From assembly GCF_900090305.1 (NCBI RefSeq), contig NZ_LT607751.1, forward strand, positions 5,642,001 through 5,706,000: a stretch of DNA of 64,000 bases. Direction: 5' to 3'. This DNA comes from Micromonospora siamensis. GTDB lineage: Bacteria > Actinomycetota > Actinomycetes > Mycobacteriales > Micromonosporaceae. The position numbers and the translations under genes are program-made. Shown piece after piece: positions 1 to 9,485 of this stretch. The stretch's first letter is position 1; each line of letters opens with the position of its first letter. The notes below the pieces were generated by a model. It searched no databases. It had not been told where the DNA came from and saw nothing but the letters and a program-made list of their open reading frames with translations.

Positions 1-780
1 CTGTTTCGCCTCGCCCCGGATCAGCTCGTCGCAGTCCTCCAGGATCAGCAGCCGCCACCGGTGGCCCGCGCCCTCCTCGTCCTCGTCGCCGACCGCGATG
101 TCGGACAGGTACGCGGCGTCGCCGAACAGCACGTCCGGGTCGAGTACGGCGTCCACCTGGCACCACTGCCGCCACTGCCGGGACAGCGCCCGCAGGGCGG
201 TGGTCTTGCCGGTGCCGGGCGCGCCGTGCAGCAGCACCAGCCGACCGGTGACGGTCTGCGGGGTCACCGCCATCAGCGCGTCCAGCGCGGTCCGCGCCGG
301 CGCGGTGTAGTTGGCCCGGATGGCCGCCCACTCCGGGGCGGCGATCGACCGCAGGTCGCGCCGCGCGCCCCGGCGCGGGTCGTGGTGCCAGAAACCGATC
401 CGGCCGGTGTCGGGGTCCTCGGGCTCGGCGGCGCCCTCGATGATCCGGTCCAGGGCGGCCTGCCCGGTCCGGTCGTCGACGGCGGTCACGGTGACCTCGC
501 CGGAGCGCCCGTTCCAGGTCACCACCCGGGCGGTCCAGCCGTCGCCGGCGATCAGCCGGAACCGCTGGCGGTGCTCGACGGCGGTCCGCAGCACCCGCGC
601 GTCGGCGGGGGCCAGGGTGGCGTCGTCGCGCAGCCGGGCCAGCCGGACCGTCCGGGCCCAGGGGTGCCGGCCGGTGACGAAGTCCGCCAGCGCGAGCGCG
701 TCGACGACGTCGCACGGGCTGTCGGAGTCGTCGTACTGGAGGACGGAGGGCAGGGTGGCGTCGGCCGGCGTGGTCCGCAT
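1..780 (-). CDS. AAA-family ATPase (DUF5925-like), 3' end outside window
   Basis: Reading from ATG at 780, 260 codons run without a stop to the window edge, so the C-terminus is missing. The protein has a ~180-residue N-terminal domain of no recognised function, then an AAA-type P-loop: Walker A GAPGTGKT at residues 186-193 and Walker B LLILEDCDE at about 244-252. The layout matches actinobacterial DUF5925 AAA proteins, whose substrate is unknown. It lies 41 bp downstream of xylB on the same strand and could be read through from that operon, but no functional link to xylose use is evident. ATPase activity is inferred from the motifs; cellular role not known. Confidence 0.8.
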   Translation of the reverse strand, partial: MRTTPADATLPSVLQYDDSDSPCDVVDALALADFVTGRHPWARTVRLARLRDDATLAPADARVLRTAVEHRQRFRLIAGDGWTARVVTWNGRSGEVTVTAVDDRTGQAALDRIIEGAAEPEDPDTGRIGFWHHDPRRGARRDLRSIAAPEWAAIRANYTAPARTALDALMAVTPQTVTGRLVLLHGAPGTGKTTALRALSRQWRQWCQVDAVLDPDVLFGDAAYLSDIAVGDEDEEGAGHRWRLLILEDCDELIRGEAKQ

Positions 781-821
781 CCTCCGATGATGGCGATCGC
801 CGACGCCGCCCGTACACCCCT

Positions 822-2285
822 TTAAGCTACGAATTGATCCAGTACGTGGTCGCGGGCCCGGGCGTAGCGGTCCCGGATCGCGGGAACGGGCTCCGCGACG
901 TACTCCTGCGCGCCGTCCAGTGGCCACGCCGGCGGCGTCGCGCCACCCAGGGCGACCCAGGCGGCCTGGCGGGCCGCGCCGTCCGCGACGTACTCCCCGG
1001 CCGGGGGCGCCACCACCGGGCAACCGAAGACCTGCGGCGCGATCCGGCGGACGGCGAGCGACCGGGCGCCACCGCCGACCAGCAGCACCCGGTCCACCCG
1101 GGCGCCCTGGGCGCGCAGCGCGTCCAGCCCGTCGGCGAGCGCGCAGAGCAGCCCCTCCACCGCCGCCCGGGCCAGGTGGGCCGGGGTCGACGTGCGCAGG
1201 GTCAGGCCGTGCACCGAGCCGGTGGCGTCCGGCCGGTTCGGTGTCCGCTCCCCCTCCAGGTAGGGGACCATCACCAGCCCGTCCGCCCCGGGCGGGGCGG
1301 CCAGCGCCAGCTCGGCCAGCTCGGCGAGGTCCACGCCGAGCAGGGTGGCGGCCGCGTCGAGCACCCTGGCGGCGTTCAGCGTGCAGACCAGCGGCAGGAA
1401 GCGGCCGGTGGCGTCGGCGAACCCGGCCACGGTGCCGGACGGGTCGGCGGCCGGGGTGTCGGCGACCGCGAAGACGGTCCCGGAGGTGCCGATCGAGACC
1501 ACCACGTCGCCCGGGCCGGCGCCGACGCCGAGCGCGGCGGCGGCGTTGTCCCCGGTGCCCGGTCCGAGCAGGACCCCGGCCGGGTCGGCGCCGGGCACCC
1601 GCCCGCCGGTGCCGGCGAGGGCCGCCGGGTCGAGCCGGCCGGCCGGCTCCGCCGGGCCGAGCACCGTCGGCACCGTCACCCGCCGGCCCAGTGCCTGCTC
1701 CAGCAGGTCGAACCGGTATTCGCCGGTGCGCGGCGACCAGTAGCCGGTGCCGCTGGCGTCACCCCGGTCGGTGCGCAACGCGGTGAGCCCCGGCGCACCG
1801 GCCAGCCGCCAGGTCAACCAGTCGTGCGGCAGGCAGACCGCCGCCACGCGGGCCGCGTTGGCCGGCTCGTGCCGGGCCAGCCAGCGCAGCTTGGTGGCGG
1901 TGAAGCTGGCCACCGGCACGCTGCCTGCCGCCTCGGCCCAGGCCCGCCGGCCGGACTCCCCGTCGCCCGCCTCGGCGACCAGGTCGCTCGCCGCGCCGGC
2001 GGACCGGGTGTCGTTCCACAGCAGCGCCGGCCGGACCACCTCCCCCGCCTCGTCCAGGCAGACCATGCCGTGCTGCTGGCCGGCGACCGAGACGGCCACC
2101 ACGTCGGCCAGGCCGCCCGCCTCGGCGACCGCGGCGCGCAGCGCCGCCCACCAGGCGGCCGGGTCGACCTCGGTGCCGTCGGGGTGCGGCGCGCGGCCCT
2201 GCCGGACCAGCGCGCCGGTCTCCGCGTCCCGGATCACCACCTTGCAGGACTGGGTCGACGAGTCGATTCCCGCGACGAGCGGCAT
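822..2285 (-). CDS. xylB: Xylulokinase
   Basis: Phosphorylates D-xylulose with ATP to xylulose 5-phosphate, second step of xylose catabolism, feeding the pentose phosphate pathway. The 487-residue product is normal length for FGGY carbohydrate kinases. It starts [12 protein letters not shown] (N-terminal phosphate-binding loop), has the [10 protein letters not shown] and LLWNDTRS motifs typical of xylulokinases, and a C-terminal [13 protein letters not shown]-binding segment. The ATG at 2285 lies 11 bp after the xylA stop, so both are surely one transcript. A much longer open frame upstream is a high-GC artefact that runs antisense through the ROK gene. Assignment to xylulose rather than another ketose rests on the xylA neighbour. 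Confidence 0.95.
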   Translation of the reverse strand: MPLVAGIDSSTQSCKVVIRDAETGALVRQGRAPHPDGTEVDPAAWWAALRAAVAEAGGLADVVAVSVAGQQHGMVCLDEAGEVVRPALLWNDTRSAGAASDLVAEAGDGESGRRAWAEAAGSVPVASFTATKLRWLARHEPANAARVAAVCLPHDWLTWRLAGAPGLTALRTDRGDASGTGYWSPRTGEYRFDLLEQALGRRVTVPTVLGPAEPAGRLDPAALAGTGGRVPGADPAGVLLGPGTGDNAAAALGVGAGPGDVVVSIGTSGTVFAVADTPAADPSGTVAGFADATGRFLPLVCTLNAARVLDAAATLLGVDLAELAELALAAPPGADGLVMVPYLEGERTPNRPDATGSVHGLTLRTSTPAHLARAAVEGLLCALADGLDALRAQGARVDRVLLVGGGARSLAVRRIAPQVFGCPVVAPPAGEYVADGAARQAAWVALGGATPPAWPLDGAQEYVAEPVPAIRDRYARARDHVLDQFVA

Positions 2286-2296
2286 GCCGGCCCGCC

Positions 2297-3484
2297 TCAG
2301 CGCGCGCCGAGCAGGTGCTCGACGGCGAGCTGGTTGAGCCGCACGAAGCCGTAGCCCTTCGCGCCGGCCGCCTCCGGGTCGAAGTCCTCGAACGCGGACC
2401 GGTCGGCGAGCAGGTCGGCGTAGCTCTCCCCCGGGTTCAGCGTCGGGGTGGCCAGGTCGCCGACCTTGGCGGCGGTGAGCGCCTCGGCCACCTCCGGGTC
2501 GGCCCGGAACGCCGCGGCCCGCTCCTTGAGCAGCAGGTACATCCGCATGTTGGCCTCCGCCGAGGCCCACACCCCGGTCATGTCCTCGGTGCGGGACGGC
2601 TTGTAGTCGAAGTGCCGCGGCCCGTCGTAGGCCGGACCGCCGTCCGGGCCGCCGTGCTCCAGCAGGTCGACCAGGGCGAACGCGTTGAGCAGGTCGCCGT
2701 GGCCGAAGACCAGGTCCTGGTCGAACTTGATGCCACGCTGGCCGTTGAGGTCGATGTGGAACAGTTTGCCCTGCCAGAGTGCCTGGGCGATGCCGTGCGC
2801 GAAGTTCAGTCCGGCCATCTGCTCGTGGCCGACCTCGGGGTTGAGCCCGACCATCTCGGGGCGGGCCAGGCCGGAGATGAAGGCCAGCGCGTGCCCGACG
2901 GTGGGCAGCAGGATGTCGCCGCGCGGCTCGTTCGGCTTGGGCTCGATGGCGAAGCGCAGGTCGTAGCCGGAGTCGACGACGTACTGGCAGAGCAGGTCGA
3001 CGGCCTCCCGGTAGCGGTCCAGCGCGGAGCGGACGTCCTTGGCCAGGTCGTACTCGGAGCCCTCCCGGCCGCCCCACATGACGAACGTCTTCGCGCCCAG
3101 CTCGGCGGCGAGGTCGACGTTGCACAGCACCTTGCGCAGCGCGTACCGGCGCACGTCGCGGTCGTTGCTGGTGAAACCGCCGTCCTTGAACACCGGGTGG
3201 GTGAACAGGTTGGTGGTCACCATGGGCACGACCAGGCCGGTCTCGTCGAGGGCCTTGCGGAACCGGGTCAGCCGGGCGTCGCGGGTGGCGGCGTCCGCGC
3301 CGAACGGGACCAGGTCGTCGTCGTGGAAGGTGATCCCGTACGCGCCGAGCTCCGCCAGCCTGTGCACGGCCTCGACGGCGTCCAGCTCGGGTCGGGTGGC
3401 GTCGCCGAACGGGTCGCGGGCCTGCCAGCCCACCGTCCAGAGACCGAAGGAGAACTTGTCGGCGGGGGTGGGGCGGGGTGCCAT
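2297..3484 (-). CDS. xylA: Xylose isomerase
   Basis: Converts D-xylose to D-xylulose (also D-glucose to D-fructose) with two divalent metals in the cytoplasm. The 395-residue protein aligns in numbering with the Streptomyces class I enzyme: catalytic His54 and Asp57 (GITFHDDD), metal ligands Glu181, Glu217, Asp245, Asp255 and Asp257, plus Lys183 and His220 are all in place. Length is normal for class I (~390). It is first gene of xylA-xylB, transcribed away from the ROK regulator, with a 79 bp intergenic region holding an A/T-rich candidate operator. Induction by xylose through that repressor is inferred. Confidence 0.97.
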   Translation of the reverse strand: MAPRPTPADKFSFGLWTVGWQARDPFGDATRPELDAVEAVHRLAELGAYGITFHDDDLVPFGADAATRDARLTRFRKALDETGLVVPMVTTNLFTHPVFKDGGFTSNDRDVRRYALRKVLCNVDLAAELGAKTFVMWGGREGSEYDLAKDVRSALDRYREAVDLLCQYVVDSGYDLRFAIEPKPNEPRGDILLPTVGHALAFISGLARPEMVGLNPEVGHEQMAGLNFAHGIAQALWQGKLFHIDLNGQRGIKFDQDLVFGHGDLLNAFALVDLLEHGGPDGGPAYDGPRHFDYKPSRTEDMTGVWASAEANMRMYLLLKERAAAFRADPEVAEALTAAKVGDLATPTLNPGESYADLLADRSAFEDFDPEAAGAKGYGFVRLNQLAVEHLLGAR

Positions 3485-3511
3485 GGTGACCTCCGGGGTG
3501 GTGGCGTGGCC

Positions 3512-3531
3512 TCAATTTGTTCAGTGATTGA
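3512..3531. promoter_or_regulatory. Candidate ROK/XylR operator between xylA and the ROK gene
   Basis: The 79 bp divergent intergenic region contains an unusually A/T-rich stretch (about 3510-3538) with inverted repeat TCAAT (3512-3516) / ATTGA (3527-3531). A/T-rich sites with inverted halves are typical of ROK repressors. The position, between divergent xylAB and the repressor gene, fits autoregulation and xylose-responsive control. Not tested. Confidence 0.5.
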
Positions 3532-3563
3532 ATTATTTGGCGGCGATGTGGCACTGTCAAGAG

Positions 3564-4799
3564 GTGACCAGCACCAGCGCCGTCGGGGCGGTGCGCCAGG
3601 GCAGCCTGCGTGAGCTCAACCTCGCCCTGGTGCTCGGCCGGATCGCCGCCGCCCCCACGCCGCCGTCCCGGGCCGACCTGGCGGCCGACACCGGGCTGAC
3701 CCGGGCCACCGTCTCCGCCGTCGTCGACGACCTGATCAACGGCCGGCTGGTCAGCGAGGCCGCACCGGCGCCCCGCACCGGCGCCGGCCGACCCGCCCGG
3801 GGCCTGGTCCTCGCCGACCACGGCCCCGCCGGGCTCGGCCTGGAGGTCAACGTCGACTACCTGGCCGCCTGCGTGGTCGACCTGGCCGGCACGGTCCGGC
3901 ACCACGTCGTACACCGGGCCGACCTGCGGCCGGTCTCCCCCGCCGACGCACTGACCCGGCTCGCCGGCCTGGCCGCCGGGGCCCGGGCAGCGGCCGACCG
4001 GGAGGGCCTGACCCTGGTCGGCGCGACCCTCGGCGTGCCCGGCCTGGTCGGCGCCGACGGCCTGGTCCGGCTGGCGCCCAACCTCGGCTGGCACGACGTC
4101 GACGTGCCGGCCCTGCTCGCCGGCCATCCGCCACTTGTCGAGCCGGTCCCCGGCGTGCCGCACCTGGTGGTCGACAACGAGGCCAACCTGGCCGCCCTCG
4201 GCGAACTGCACGCCGGCCCGCCCGGCCCCCGCAGTTTCCTGCACATCTCGGGCGAGGTCGGCATCGGCGCCGGCATCGTGCTCGACGGCGCGCTCTTCCG
4301 CGGCGCCCGCGGCTGGAGCGGCGAGATCGGTCACATCCCGATCCGCCCGGACGGCCCGCCCTGCCGCTGCGGCGGCCGGGGCTGCCTGGAGCGGTACGCC
4401 GGCCAGGAGGCCATCCTCACCGCCGCCGGACTGGCCGGGGCCGACCTGCCGGCCGACACCGCGACCACCCGGCTCGCCACCCTGGCCACGGCGGGCGACC
4501 TGGCCACCTGCGGCGCGCTGCACGACGCCGGCACCGCCCTCGGGGTCGCGGTCTCCGCCGTGGTGAACCTGCTCGACCTGGACACCGTGGTCCTCGGCGG
4601 CGGATACGCCACCCTGGCGCCGTGGCTGCGCCCACCGATCCTCACCGAGCTGTCCCGGCGGGTGCTGACCACCCCGTGGGCCGAGGTCACCGTGCGCCCC
4701 GCCGTCCTCGGCCCCCGCTCGGCGGCCGTGGGCGGAGCCGGCTCGGTGGCCCGCTCGATCATCGCCCGACCGGCCGGCTGGCTGGCCCGCTCCGGCTGA
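3564..4799 (+). CDS. xylR: ROK-family transcriptional repressor, probable xylose regulator
   Basis: N-terminal winged helix-turn-helix (about residues 10-70, with [20 protein letters not shown]) followed by a ROK sugar-kinase-like domain. The ROK zinc motif is intact, [12 protein letters not shown], with a conserved glycine-rich [10 protein letters not shown] segment. Chosen start is GTG at 3564 (411 aa), which begins just before the conserved [14 protein letters not shown] at 3546 and an upstream start at 3528 are in frame but overlap the likely promoter and lack a ribosome site. It is divergent from xylA-xylB, the classical arrangement of XylR, so it most likely represses that operon until xylose is present. 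Sugar specificity is inferred from context only. Confidence 0.85.
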   Translation: MTSTSAVGAVRQGSLRELNLALVLGRIAAAPTPPSRADLAADTGLTRATVSAVVDDLINGRLVSEAAPAPRTGAGRPARGLVLADHGPAGLGLEVNVDYLAACVVDLAGTVRHHVVHRADLRPVSPADALTRLAGLAAGARAAADREGLTLVGATLGVPGLVGADGLVRLAPNLGWHDVDVPALLAGHPPLVEPVPGVPHLVVDNEANLAALGELHAGPPGPRSFLHISGEVGIGAGIVLDGALFRGARGWSGEIGHIPIRPDGPPCRCGGRGCLERYAGQEAILTAAGLAGADLPADTATTRLATLATAGDLATCGALHDAGTALGVAVSAVVNLLDLDTVVLGGGYATLAPWLRPPILTELSRRVLTTPWAEVTVRPAVLGPRSAAVGGAGSVARSIIARPAGWLARSG

Positions 4800-4843
4800 G
4801 CCGGTCTCGCTCGATGGGCGATCGCCGGATCCCGTCGGTACGC

Positions 4844-4857
4844 TTGCCTCTAGGCAA
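4844..4857. promoter_or_regulatory. Palindrome upstream of the PP2C/B12 operon
   Basis: TTGCCTCTAGGCAA has 6 bp arms TTGCCT/AGGCAA around a 2 bp centre. It lies about 30 bp before the short leader ORF and 75 bp before the phosphatase GTG, a plausible operator position. The binding protein is unknown. Confidence 0.4.
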
Positions 4858-4886
4858 CGACCCCGATCGAGGAGCGCACTACCAGC

Positions 4887-4934
4887 ATGGGCACAGGTCG
4901 CGGAGAGACCGACTCGCCCCCTGAGCAGCGGTGA
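4887..4934 (+). CDS. Possible 15-codon leader ORF coupled to the PP2C gene
   Basis: ATG at 4887 opens [15 protein letters not shown] and stops at TGA 4932-4934, which overlaps the GTG start of the phosphatase (GTGA overlap). The layout would allow translational coupling. Only a weak GGAG lies upstream and 15 codons are easily open by chance at this GC, so this is a hypothesis. Confidence 0.25.
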   Translation: MGTGRGETDSPPEQR

Positions 4935-6607
4935 CCGCCGCCCGCCGGGGAGGTGTCGCCGGTCCGGTCAGCGGAGCTGGGCGAGCCGCACGCACCCCCT
5001 CCCGCGCACCGGCCGGCACGCCGCTGCCCGCCGACTCCCGGCTCGCCCGGGAACTGCTGGACGGCCTCGCCGAGGCTGTCGTCACCACCGACCACGCGGG
5101 GGTCGTGACGCTGGTCAACGCGATGGCCGGCGAGCTGCTGCCCGAGATCGTCGCCGGCACCGACCTGACCCGCTGCGCCGTCGCGGCGCTGGCCCGGGCG
5201 GTCTCCACCGGCGCGGACGGCTTCGACGACGAGCACCTCGGCCGGCGGCTGCGCGGCACCCGCCGGAGCCTGGCCGGCGGCCGCTGGGCCTGGTACGTCC
5301 GGGACGTCACCGAGGAGCAGGCGCGCACCGACGCGCTGCTCGCCGAGCGCTCCCGTACCGCCTTCCTGGCCCAGGCCGGCAGCCGGCTCGGCCTCTCCCT
5401 GCACCGCGACCAGACCCTGCGGGCCACCGCGTCCCTGCCGGTGCCCTACCTCGCCGACGCCGCGATCGTCGTCCACGAGCCACCACCCCCCGCCGATCCC
5501 TACCCGCACTGGCTCCGGTACGCCGACGGCGACCCGACGCCCGAGACCGGGGTCGGCTCCTGGGAGCTGGCCGGCACCGTCCCCGGCCTGGCCGAGGCGC
5601 TGGACGGCGACACCACCGAGCCCAGCCCGTGGCTCGACGCCGAGCTGGCCGACCTCGCGCCGCTGCTGCCGGCCGACTTCGGCCGGCCGGGCACCGTGCT
5701 GGTCAGCCCGATGCTCAGCGCCGGCGGACCGGCCGGGGCGCTGATCCTGATCCGCCGCGCCGACCGGGCCGGCTTCGACCGCCGCGAGATCGAGCTGGCC
5801 CGCGAGTTCGCCGCCCGGGCCGGCGCCGCGCTGGCCGCCGCCGAGCTGTACGGCGAGCAGACCCACCTGGCCCGGGTGCTCCAGCAGAGCCTGCTCCCGC
5901 CCGAACTGCCCCGGGTGCCCGGCGCCACGGTGGCCGGCGGCTACCGGGCGGCCGGCGACAGCCTGCGCATCGGCGGTGACTTCTACGAGGTCTTCCCCAC
6001 CGCCGACGGCGCGATGTTCGCCCTCGGCGACGTCTGCGGCAAGGGCGTCGGCGCGGCCGTGCTCACCGGCCGGGTACGCCAGTCCCTGCAGACCCTCCGG
6101 CTGGTCGAGCAGCGGCCGCTCGCGCTGATGAACCTGCTCAACCGGGCGCTCTTCGACTCTCCCGACGCGGCCCGGCGCAGCCAGTTCACCACGCTGCTGC
6201 TCGGCACCCTCACGCCCGACCCGGAGGGCGGCCTGCGGGTCCGGATCGCCGGCGGCGGGCACCCCTCCCCGCTGGTGGTCCGTCCCGACGGCACCGTCAC
6301 CGCGGTCAAGGTGGGCGGGATGCCGATCGGGGCACTGACCTCCGCCCGCTTCGTCGAGACGGAGTTCCGGCTGGCACCGGGCGAGCTGCTGCTGGCGTAC
6401 ACCGACGGGGTCACCGAGGCGCGCGGCGGCCCACGGGGCGGGGCGATGTTCGGCGACGCCCGGCTGCGCCAGGCGCTCCTGCCGGTGACCGGGCTGCCCC
6501 CGACCGTGGTGGTGGAGCGGCTGCTGCAACTGGTCGACGAGTGGCTCGACGGGCAACGCCACGACGACATCGCGATGCTCGCCATCAGCGCCGCGGCGGC
6601 CGGGTGA
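4931..6607 (+). CDS. PAS/GAF-regulated PP2C (SpoIIE/RsbU-type) serine phosphatase
   Basis: A 558-residue signalling phosphatase expected to dephosphorylate an anti-sigma antagonist (STAS) protein. Order: PAS-like domain about 40-128 ([19 protein letters not shown]), GAF-like region about 140-305, PPM/SpoIIE catalytic domain about 330-555. Metal-binding motifs are complete: GGDFYEVF at 348-355, GDVCGKGVG at 366-374, YTDGVTEA at 490-497 and DDIAML at 545-550, so activity is expected. No membrane segment, hence cytosolic. The GTG start overlaps a short leader ORF, and the stop overlaps the start of the cobalamin-binding gene by 4 nt (GTGA), so the two products are co-translated. No STAS or RsbW-type kinase gene is in the window, so the target is unknown. 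Confidence 0.9.
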   Translation: MTAARRGGVAGPVSGAGRAARTPSRAPAGTPLPADSRLARELLDGLAEAVVTTDHAGVVTLVNAMAGELLPEIVAGTDLTRCAVAALARAVSTGADGFDDEHLGRRLRGTRRSLAGGRWAWYVRDVTEEQARTDALLAERSRTAFLAQAGSRLGLSLHRDQTLRATASLPVPYLADAAIVVHEPPPPADPYPHWLRYADGDPTPETGVGSWELAGTVPGLAEALDGDTTEPSPWLDAELADLAPLLPADFGRPGTVLVSPMLSAGGPAGALILIRRADRAGFDRREIELAREFAARAGAALAAAELYGEQTHLARVLQQSLLPPELPRVPGATVAGGYRAAGDSLRIGGDFYEVFPTADGAMFALGDVCGKGVGAAVLTGRVRQSLQTLRLVEQRPLALMNLLNRALFDSPDAARRSQFTTLLLGTLTPDPEGGLRVRIAGGGHPSPLVVRPDGTVTAVKVGGMPIGALTSARFVETEFRLAPGELLLAYTDGVTEARGGPRGGAMFGDARLRQALLPVTGLPPTVVVERLLQLVDEWLDGQRHDDIAMLAISAAAAG

Positions 6608-7620
6608 CGCCGGACGGCGCGACGCCGGCCGGGACCGGGGGCGGCGTCGACGCGGCGACCGTGCAGGCGTACCTGGACTGCCTGGACCGGGCCGACCAGA
6701 CCGCGGCGGTACGGCTCGCCACCGACCTGCTGGACGCCGGCGCGTCCGTGGCGGACGTCCTGGTCGACGTGGTCGCGGCGGCCCAGCAGGAGATCGGCCG
6801 GCGGTGGTTCACCGGCCGGTGGAGCGTGGCCCAGGAGCACGCCGCGACGCACATCAGCGAGCTGGTGGCCGCCGCCGTGGCCGCCCGCACGCCCGCCCCG
6901 ACCGGCCGCGGCCGGGTCGTGGTGGCCTGCGTGGAGGGCGAGTGGCACGCCCTGCCGGCCCGGATCGTCGCCGAGGTGCTCCGCGCCGACGGCTGGCAGG
7001 TGACCTTCCTGGGGGCCAGCGTGCCCGCCCGGCACCTGGTCTCCTACCTGCACCAGGCCGGGCCGGACGCCGTACTGCTGAGCTGCCTGCTGTCGACCCG
7101 GCTGGTCCGCGCCGGCCGGATGATCGAGGCCTGCCGGGCGGCCGGGGTGCCGGTGCTCGCCGGCGGCCCGGGCTTCGGCGCGGACGGGCGGTGGGCGGCG
7201 CCGTTGGGGGCCGCCGCCTGGGGGGCCAGCGCCCGGGACGCGGCCCGGTTGTTGCGCCGGCCGCTGCACCCGGCCGGGCCGTTCCCGGCAGCCGCCGACG
7301 ACGAGTACGTGGCGGTGCTGCGGCATCGGCGGACGATCGTGCAGCAGGCCCTGTACGCGGTGGATCCGGCCGAGGAAGACGCCGACGAGGTGGCCGGGGT
7401 GGCCGCCCAGCTGGTCGACGCGCTGGCCGCGGCGATCCGGGTCGGCGACCCGGCGCTGCTGGCGGAATTCGTGGGCTGGCAGTCCGGGGTGTCGCGGGCC
7501 CGGCCCGACGGCACCCCGCTGCTGGACGTCCTACTGGACGTCTGCGCCACCGCGCTGGCCGAGCATCCCCGGGCCGGCGACCACCTGCGCCGAGCCCGCC
7601 GGACCGCGACCGCCCGCTGA
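6604..7620 (+). CDS. Cobalamin-binding protein with CarH-type Wx9EH photoreceptor motif
   Basis: 338 residues from GTG 6604. An N-terminal four-helix B12-cap domain (about 15-90) holds W68-x9-E78-H79, the motif that packs against adenosylcobalamin in CarH/LitR light sensors. A Rossmann-like B12-binding domain (about 100-220) follows, with EWHALP at 113-118 in place of DxHxxG (His115 kept, Gly replaced by Pro), LGASVP at 136-141 and AGGPGF near 186. The C-terminal ~110 residues are helical and unassigned. The MerR DNA-binding domain of CarH is absent, so output must be protein-protein. Tight coupling to the PP2C gene suggests it regulates that phosphatase, perhaps with light or cobalamin as signal; this is inference. 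Confidence 0.82.
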   Translation: MTPDGATPAGTGGGVDAATVQAYLDCLDRADQTAAVRLATDLLDAGASVADVLVDVVAAAQQEIGRRWFTGRWSVAQEHAATHISELVAAAVAARTPAPTGRGRVVVACVEGEWHALPARIVAEVLRADGWQVTFLGASVPARHLVSYLHQAGPDAVLLSCLLSTRLVRAGRMIEACRAAGVPVLAGGPGFGADGRWAAPLGAAAWGASARDAARLLRRPLHPAGPFPAAADDEYVAVLRHRRTIVQQALYAVDPAEEDADEVAGVAAQLVDALAAAIRVGDPALLAEFVGWQSGVSRARPDGTPLLDVLLDVCATALAEHPRAGDHLRRARRTATAR

Positions 7621-7629
7621 GGCCCGGCT

Positions 7630-7665
7630 GCTCGCCGGCCCCGCTCACCCTTCCGCCCGGCGAGC
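7630..7665 (+). terminator. Possible terminator after the B12-binding gene
   Basis: Inverted repeat GCTCGCCGG (7630-7638) / CCGGCGAGC (7657-7665), 9 bp stem and 18 nt loop, just after the stop at 7620 and before the converging MarR gene. There is no U-run, so it is weak. Confidence 0.4.
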
Positions 7666-7705
7666 CGGGTGCGCTCGGCACCGGCGGCGAAAGGGAAGCC
7701 TGCGG

Positions 7706-8284
7706 TCAGGCCGAACGGGTCGTCGTGGGGCCACCCCGCCGCCAGTCGACCCTCCGGTCGACCGGAGCGGCCGGGGCCGGAACGGTCCGGGCGGCCGGGG
7801 CCGGTAACTCGCGCGGCGGCTCAGCGGCCTCCTCGCGCTCGCGGGCCATCTCGTCGAACTCCCGCATCCCCACCAGCAGGGCCTGCCGGCCCGCCGGGCT
7901 CATCGCCCTCAGCACGCCGGCCAGCCCGCGCCGGCGGTCGGTGCGCAGCTCGGCCAGGAGCCTCCGCGCCTCGGGGGTCAGGTGCAGCGAGATCTCCCGC
8001 CGGTCGGTGCGGCTGGGCTCCCGCTCCAGCATGCCGGCCGCGACCAGCCGGTCGCAGAGCCGGCTGGCCGAGGAGAGCAGCATGTCCAGCCGGGTGGCGA
8101 GCCGGCGCAGGTTGATGCCGTCGTGCTGCTCGACCACCATCACCGCCCGCAACTGGGCGCTGGAGAGCCGGCTCGTGGTCCGTTCCCGGGCGGCCTCCCA
8201 GACGGCGAGCAGGGTCGCCGCCGCGTCGTCCAACGCGGCGGCGATACTCGCTTCTGGTCCTTCCGGACCGGATACGTCGGCCAT
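7706..8284 (-). CDS. MarR-family transcriptional regulator
   Basis: 192 residues from ATG 8284. The central region is a MarR winged helix: SSAQLRAVMVVEQHDGINLRRLATRLDMLLSSASRL (broken here as helix 2 to recognition helix, about 42-80) then LVAAGMLEREPSRTDRREISLHLT, the usual wing with the D-R-R signature. A Pro/Ala/Arg-rich tail of ~30 residues is non-conserved. It is divergent from the second PP2C gene with only 57 bp between starts, so it probably controls that gene and itself. A longer upstream open frame runs antisense through the phosphatase and is ignored. Ligand unknown. Confidence 0.85.
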   Translation of the reverse strand: MADVSGPEGPEASIAAALDDAAATLLAVWEAARERTTSRLSSAQLRAVMVVEQHDGINLRRLATRLDMLLSSASRLCDRLVAAGMLEREPSRTDRREISLHLTPEARRLLAELRTDRRRGLAGVLRAMSPAGRQALLVGMREFDEMAREREEAAEPPRELPAPAARTVPAPAAPVDRRVDWRRGGPTTTRSA

Positions 8285-8341
8285 GGTGGAACCGAGACTA
8301 CCCCCAGTAAGTGACCATGGGACCTGTGCAGAGGAGCAACG

Positions 8342-9475
8342 ATGAGCGGAGCTGAGGACCAGGCACGCCGGGTGCTGATCGAGGCCCCCGCCGACCTGCT
8401 GCTGGACCGGCTCGCCACGGAGCTGGAACGGACCTACGGGATCACCGGCGCCGAACTCCTCCAGGTCGACTACCGGTTGTCGGTGCTGCTGCCGTTCACC
8501 AAGGGTGAACCGATCACCGCGCCCGGGCACCCGGCCTGGCGTTGCTTCGACCACCAGGAGCCGATCGTCACCGAGGACGGCACCGGGTACTTCCCGGTCG
8601 GCATGCGCGGCGAGCGGCGCGGCGTGCTCCGGCTGCACCCGGTCCCGGCGGACCCGGCCGCGCTCCACGAGCTGGCCGGCGTCGCCACCGCGTTCGGGCA
8701 CGAGCTGGAGGCGGTCACCGCCAGCACCGACATCTACCGGGTGGCCCGGCGCAGCCGGCGGCTGACCCTGGCCGCGGAGATGCAGTGGGAGCTGCTGCCG
8801 GGGCGCAGCCGGGTCCGGCCCTCGTTCAGCCTCGCCGGTCAGCTCGAACCGGCGTACGCGGTGCGCGGCGACACCTTCGACTGGTCCGACGACGGGCGCC
8901 GGGTCTGCCTCGTGGTGATCAACGGGATGGGCGAGGGGGTCGCCGCGTCGCTGCTCAGCTCGCTGGCCACCCACGCGCTGCGCAACGCCCGCCGGGCCGG
9001 GTTGGCGCTGGCCGACCAGGCGGCGCTGGCCGACCAGGCGATCTACGCCATGCACCGGGGCGAACAGCACCTCTCCGCACTGCTGATGGAGCTCGACCTC
9101 GCCTCCGGCGTGCTGACCGTGGTCGACGCGGGCTCGCCGAGGCTGATGCGGCTGCGCGACGGCGAGGTCAGCGAGCAGGAGCTGGACAAGCAGTTCCCGT
9201 TGGGCATGTTCGACGGGACGGACTACCGGCCGCAGCGGTTCGAGCTGCGCCGCGACGACCGGCTCTTCGTGGTCAGCGACGGGGTGGTCGACGCCACCGG
9301 CGGGGACGTCCGATACGGCGAGACGGCGCTGGAGCGGTTCCTGCGGCGTACCACCCCGATGCCGCCGCTGGACGCCGTCCGTTCGCTCCTGGGGGACCTG
9401 CGGGCCTTCGTGGCCGGCGACCTCATCGACGACGCCGTGGTGGTCTGCCTGGACTGGACGGGCCCGCAGGGCTGA
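8342..9475 (+). CDS. Divergent PP2C (SpoIIE-type) phosphatase-like protein
   Basis: 377 residues: an N-terminal ~130-residue sensor-like region with GAF character (VDYRLSVLLPF, EPIVTEDG) and a C-terminal PPM domain from about 140. The catalytic motifs are altered: RGDTFDW at 175-181 keeps the first Asp, INGMGEG at 193-199 has Asn194 where the usual D-x-x-G-x-G Asp sits, while SDGVVDA (312-318) and IDDAVVV (362-368) are kept. Activity may be reduced or metal-dependent in a different way. The ATG at 8342 has a GAGGAG ribosome site. No sensor domain is shared with the PP2C at 4931. It ends 10 bp from the converging glycosyltransferase gene. Confidence 0.83.
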   Translation: MSGAEDQARRVLIEAPADLLLDRLATELERTYGITGAELLQVDYRLSVLLPFTKGEPITAPGHPAWRCFDHQEPIVTEDGTGYFPVGMRGERRGVLRLHPVPADPAALHELAGVATAFGHELEAVTASTDIYRVARRSRRLTLAAEMQWELLPGRSRVRPSFSLAGQLEPAYAVRGDTFDWSDDGRRVCLVVINGMGEGVAASLLSSLATHALRNARRAGLALADQAALADQAIYAMHRGEQHLSALLMELDLASGVLTVVDAGSPRLMRLRDGEVSEQELDKQFPLGMFDGTDYRPQRFELRRDDRLFVVSDGVVDATGGDVRYGETALERFLRRTTPMPPLDAVRSLLGDLRAFVAGDLIDDAVVVCLDWTGPQG

Positions 9476-9485
9476 CCGGCCGGTC

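Noticed and set aside
822..4523. Minus-strand 1,233-codon frame spanning xylB, xylA and the ROK gene
   Set aside because: Only the 822-2285 portion is the real xylulokinase; the rest is out-of-frame translation of xylA and antisense of the ROK gene.
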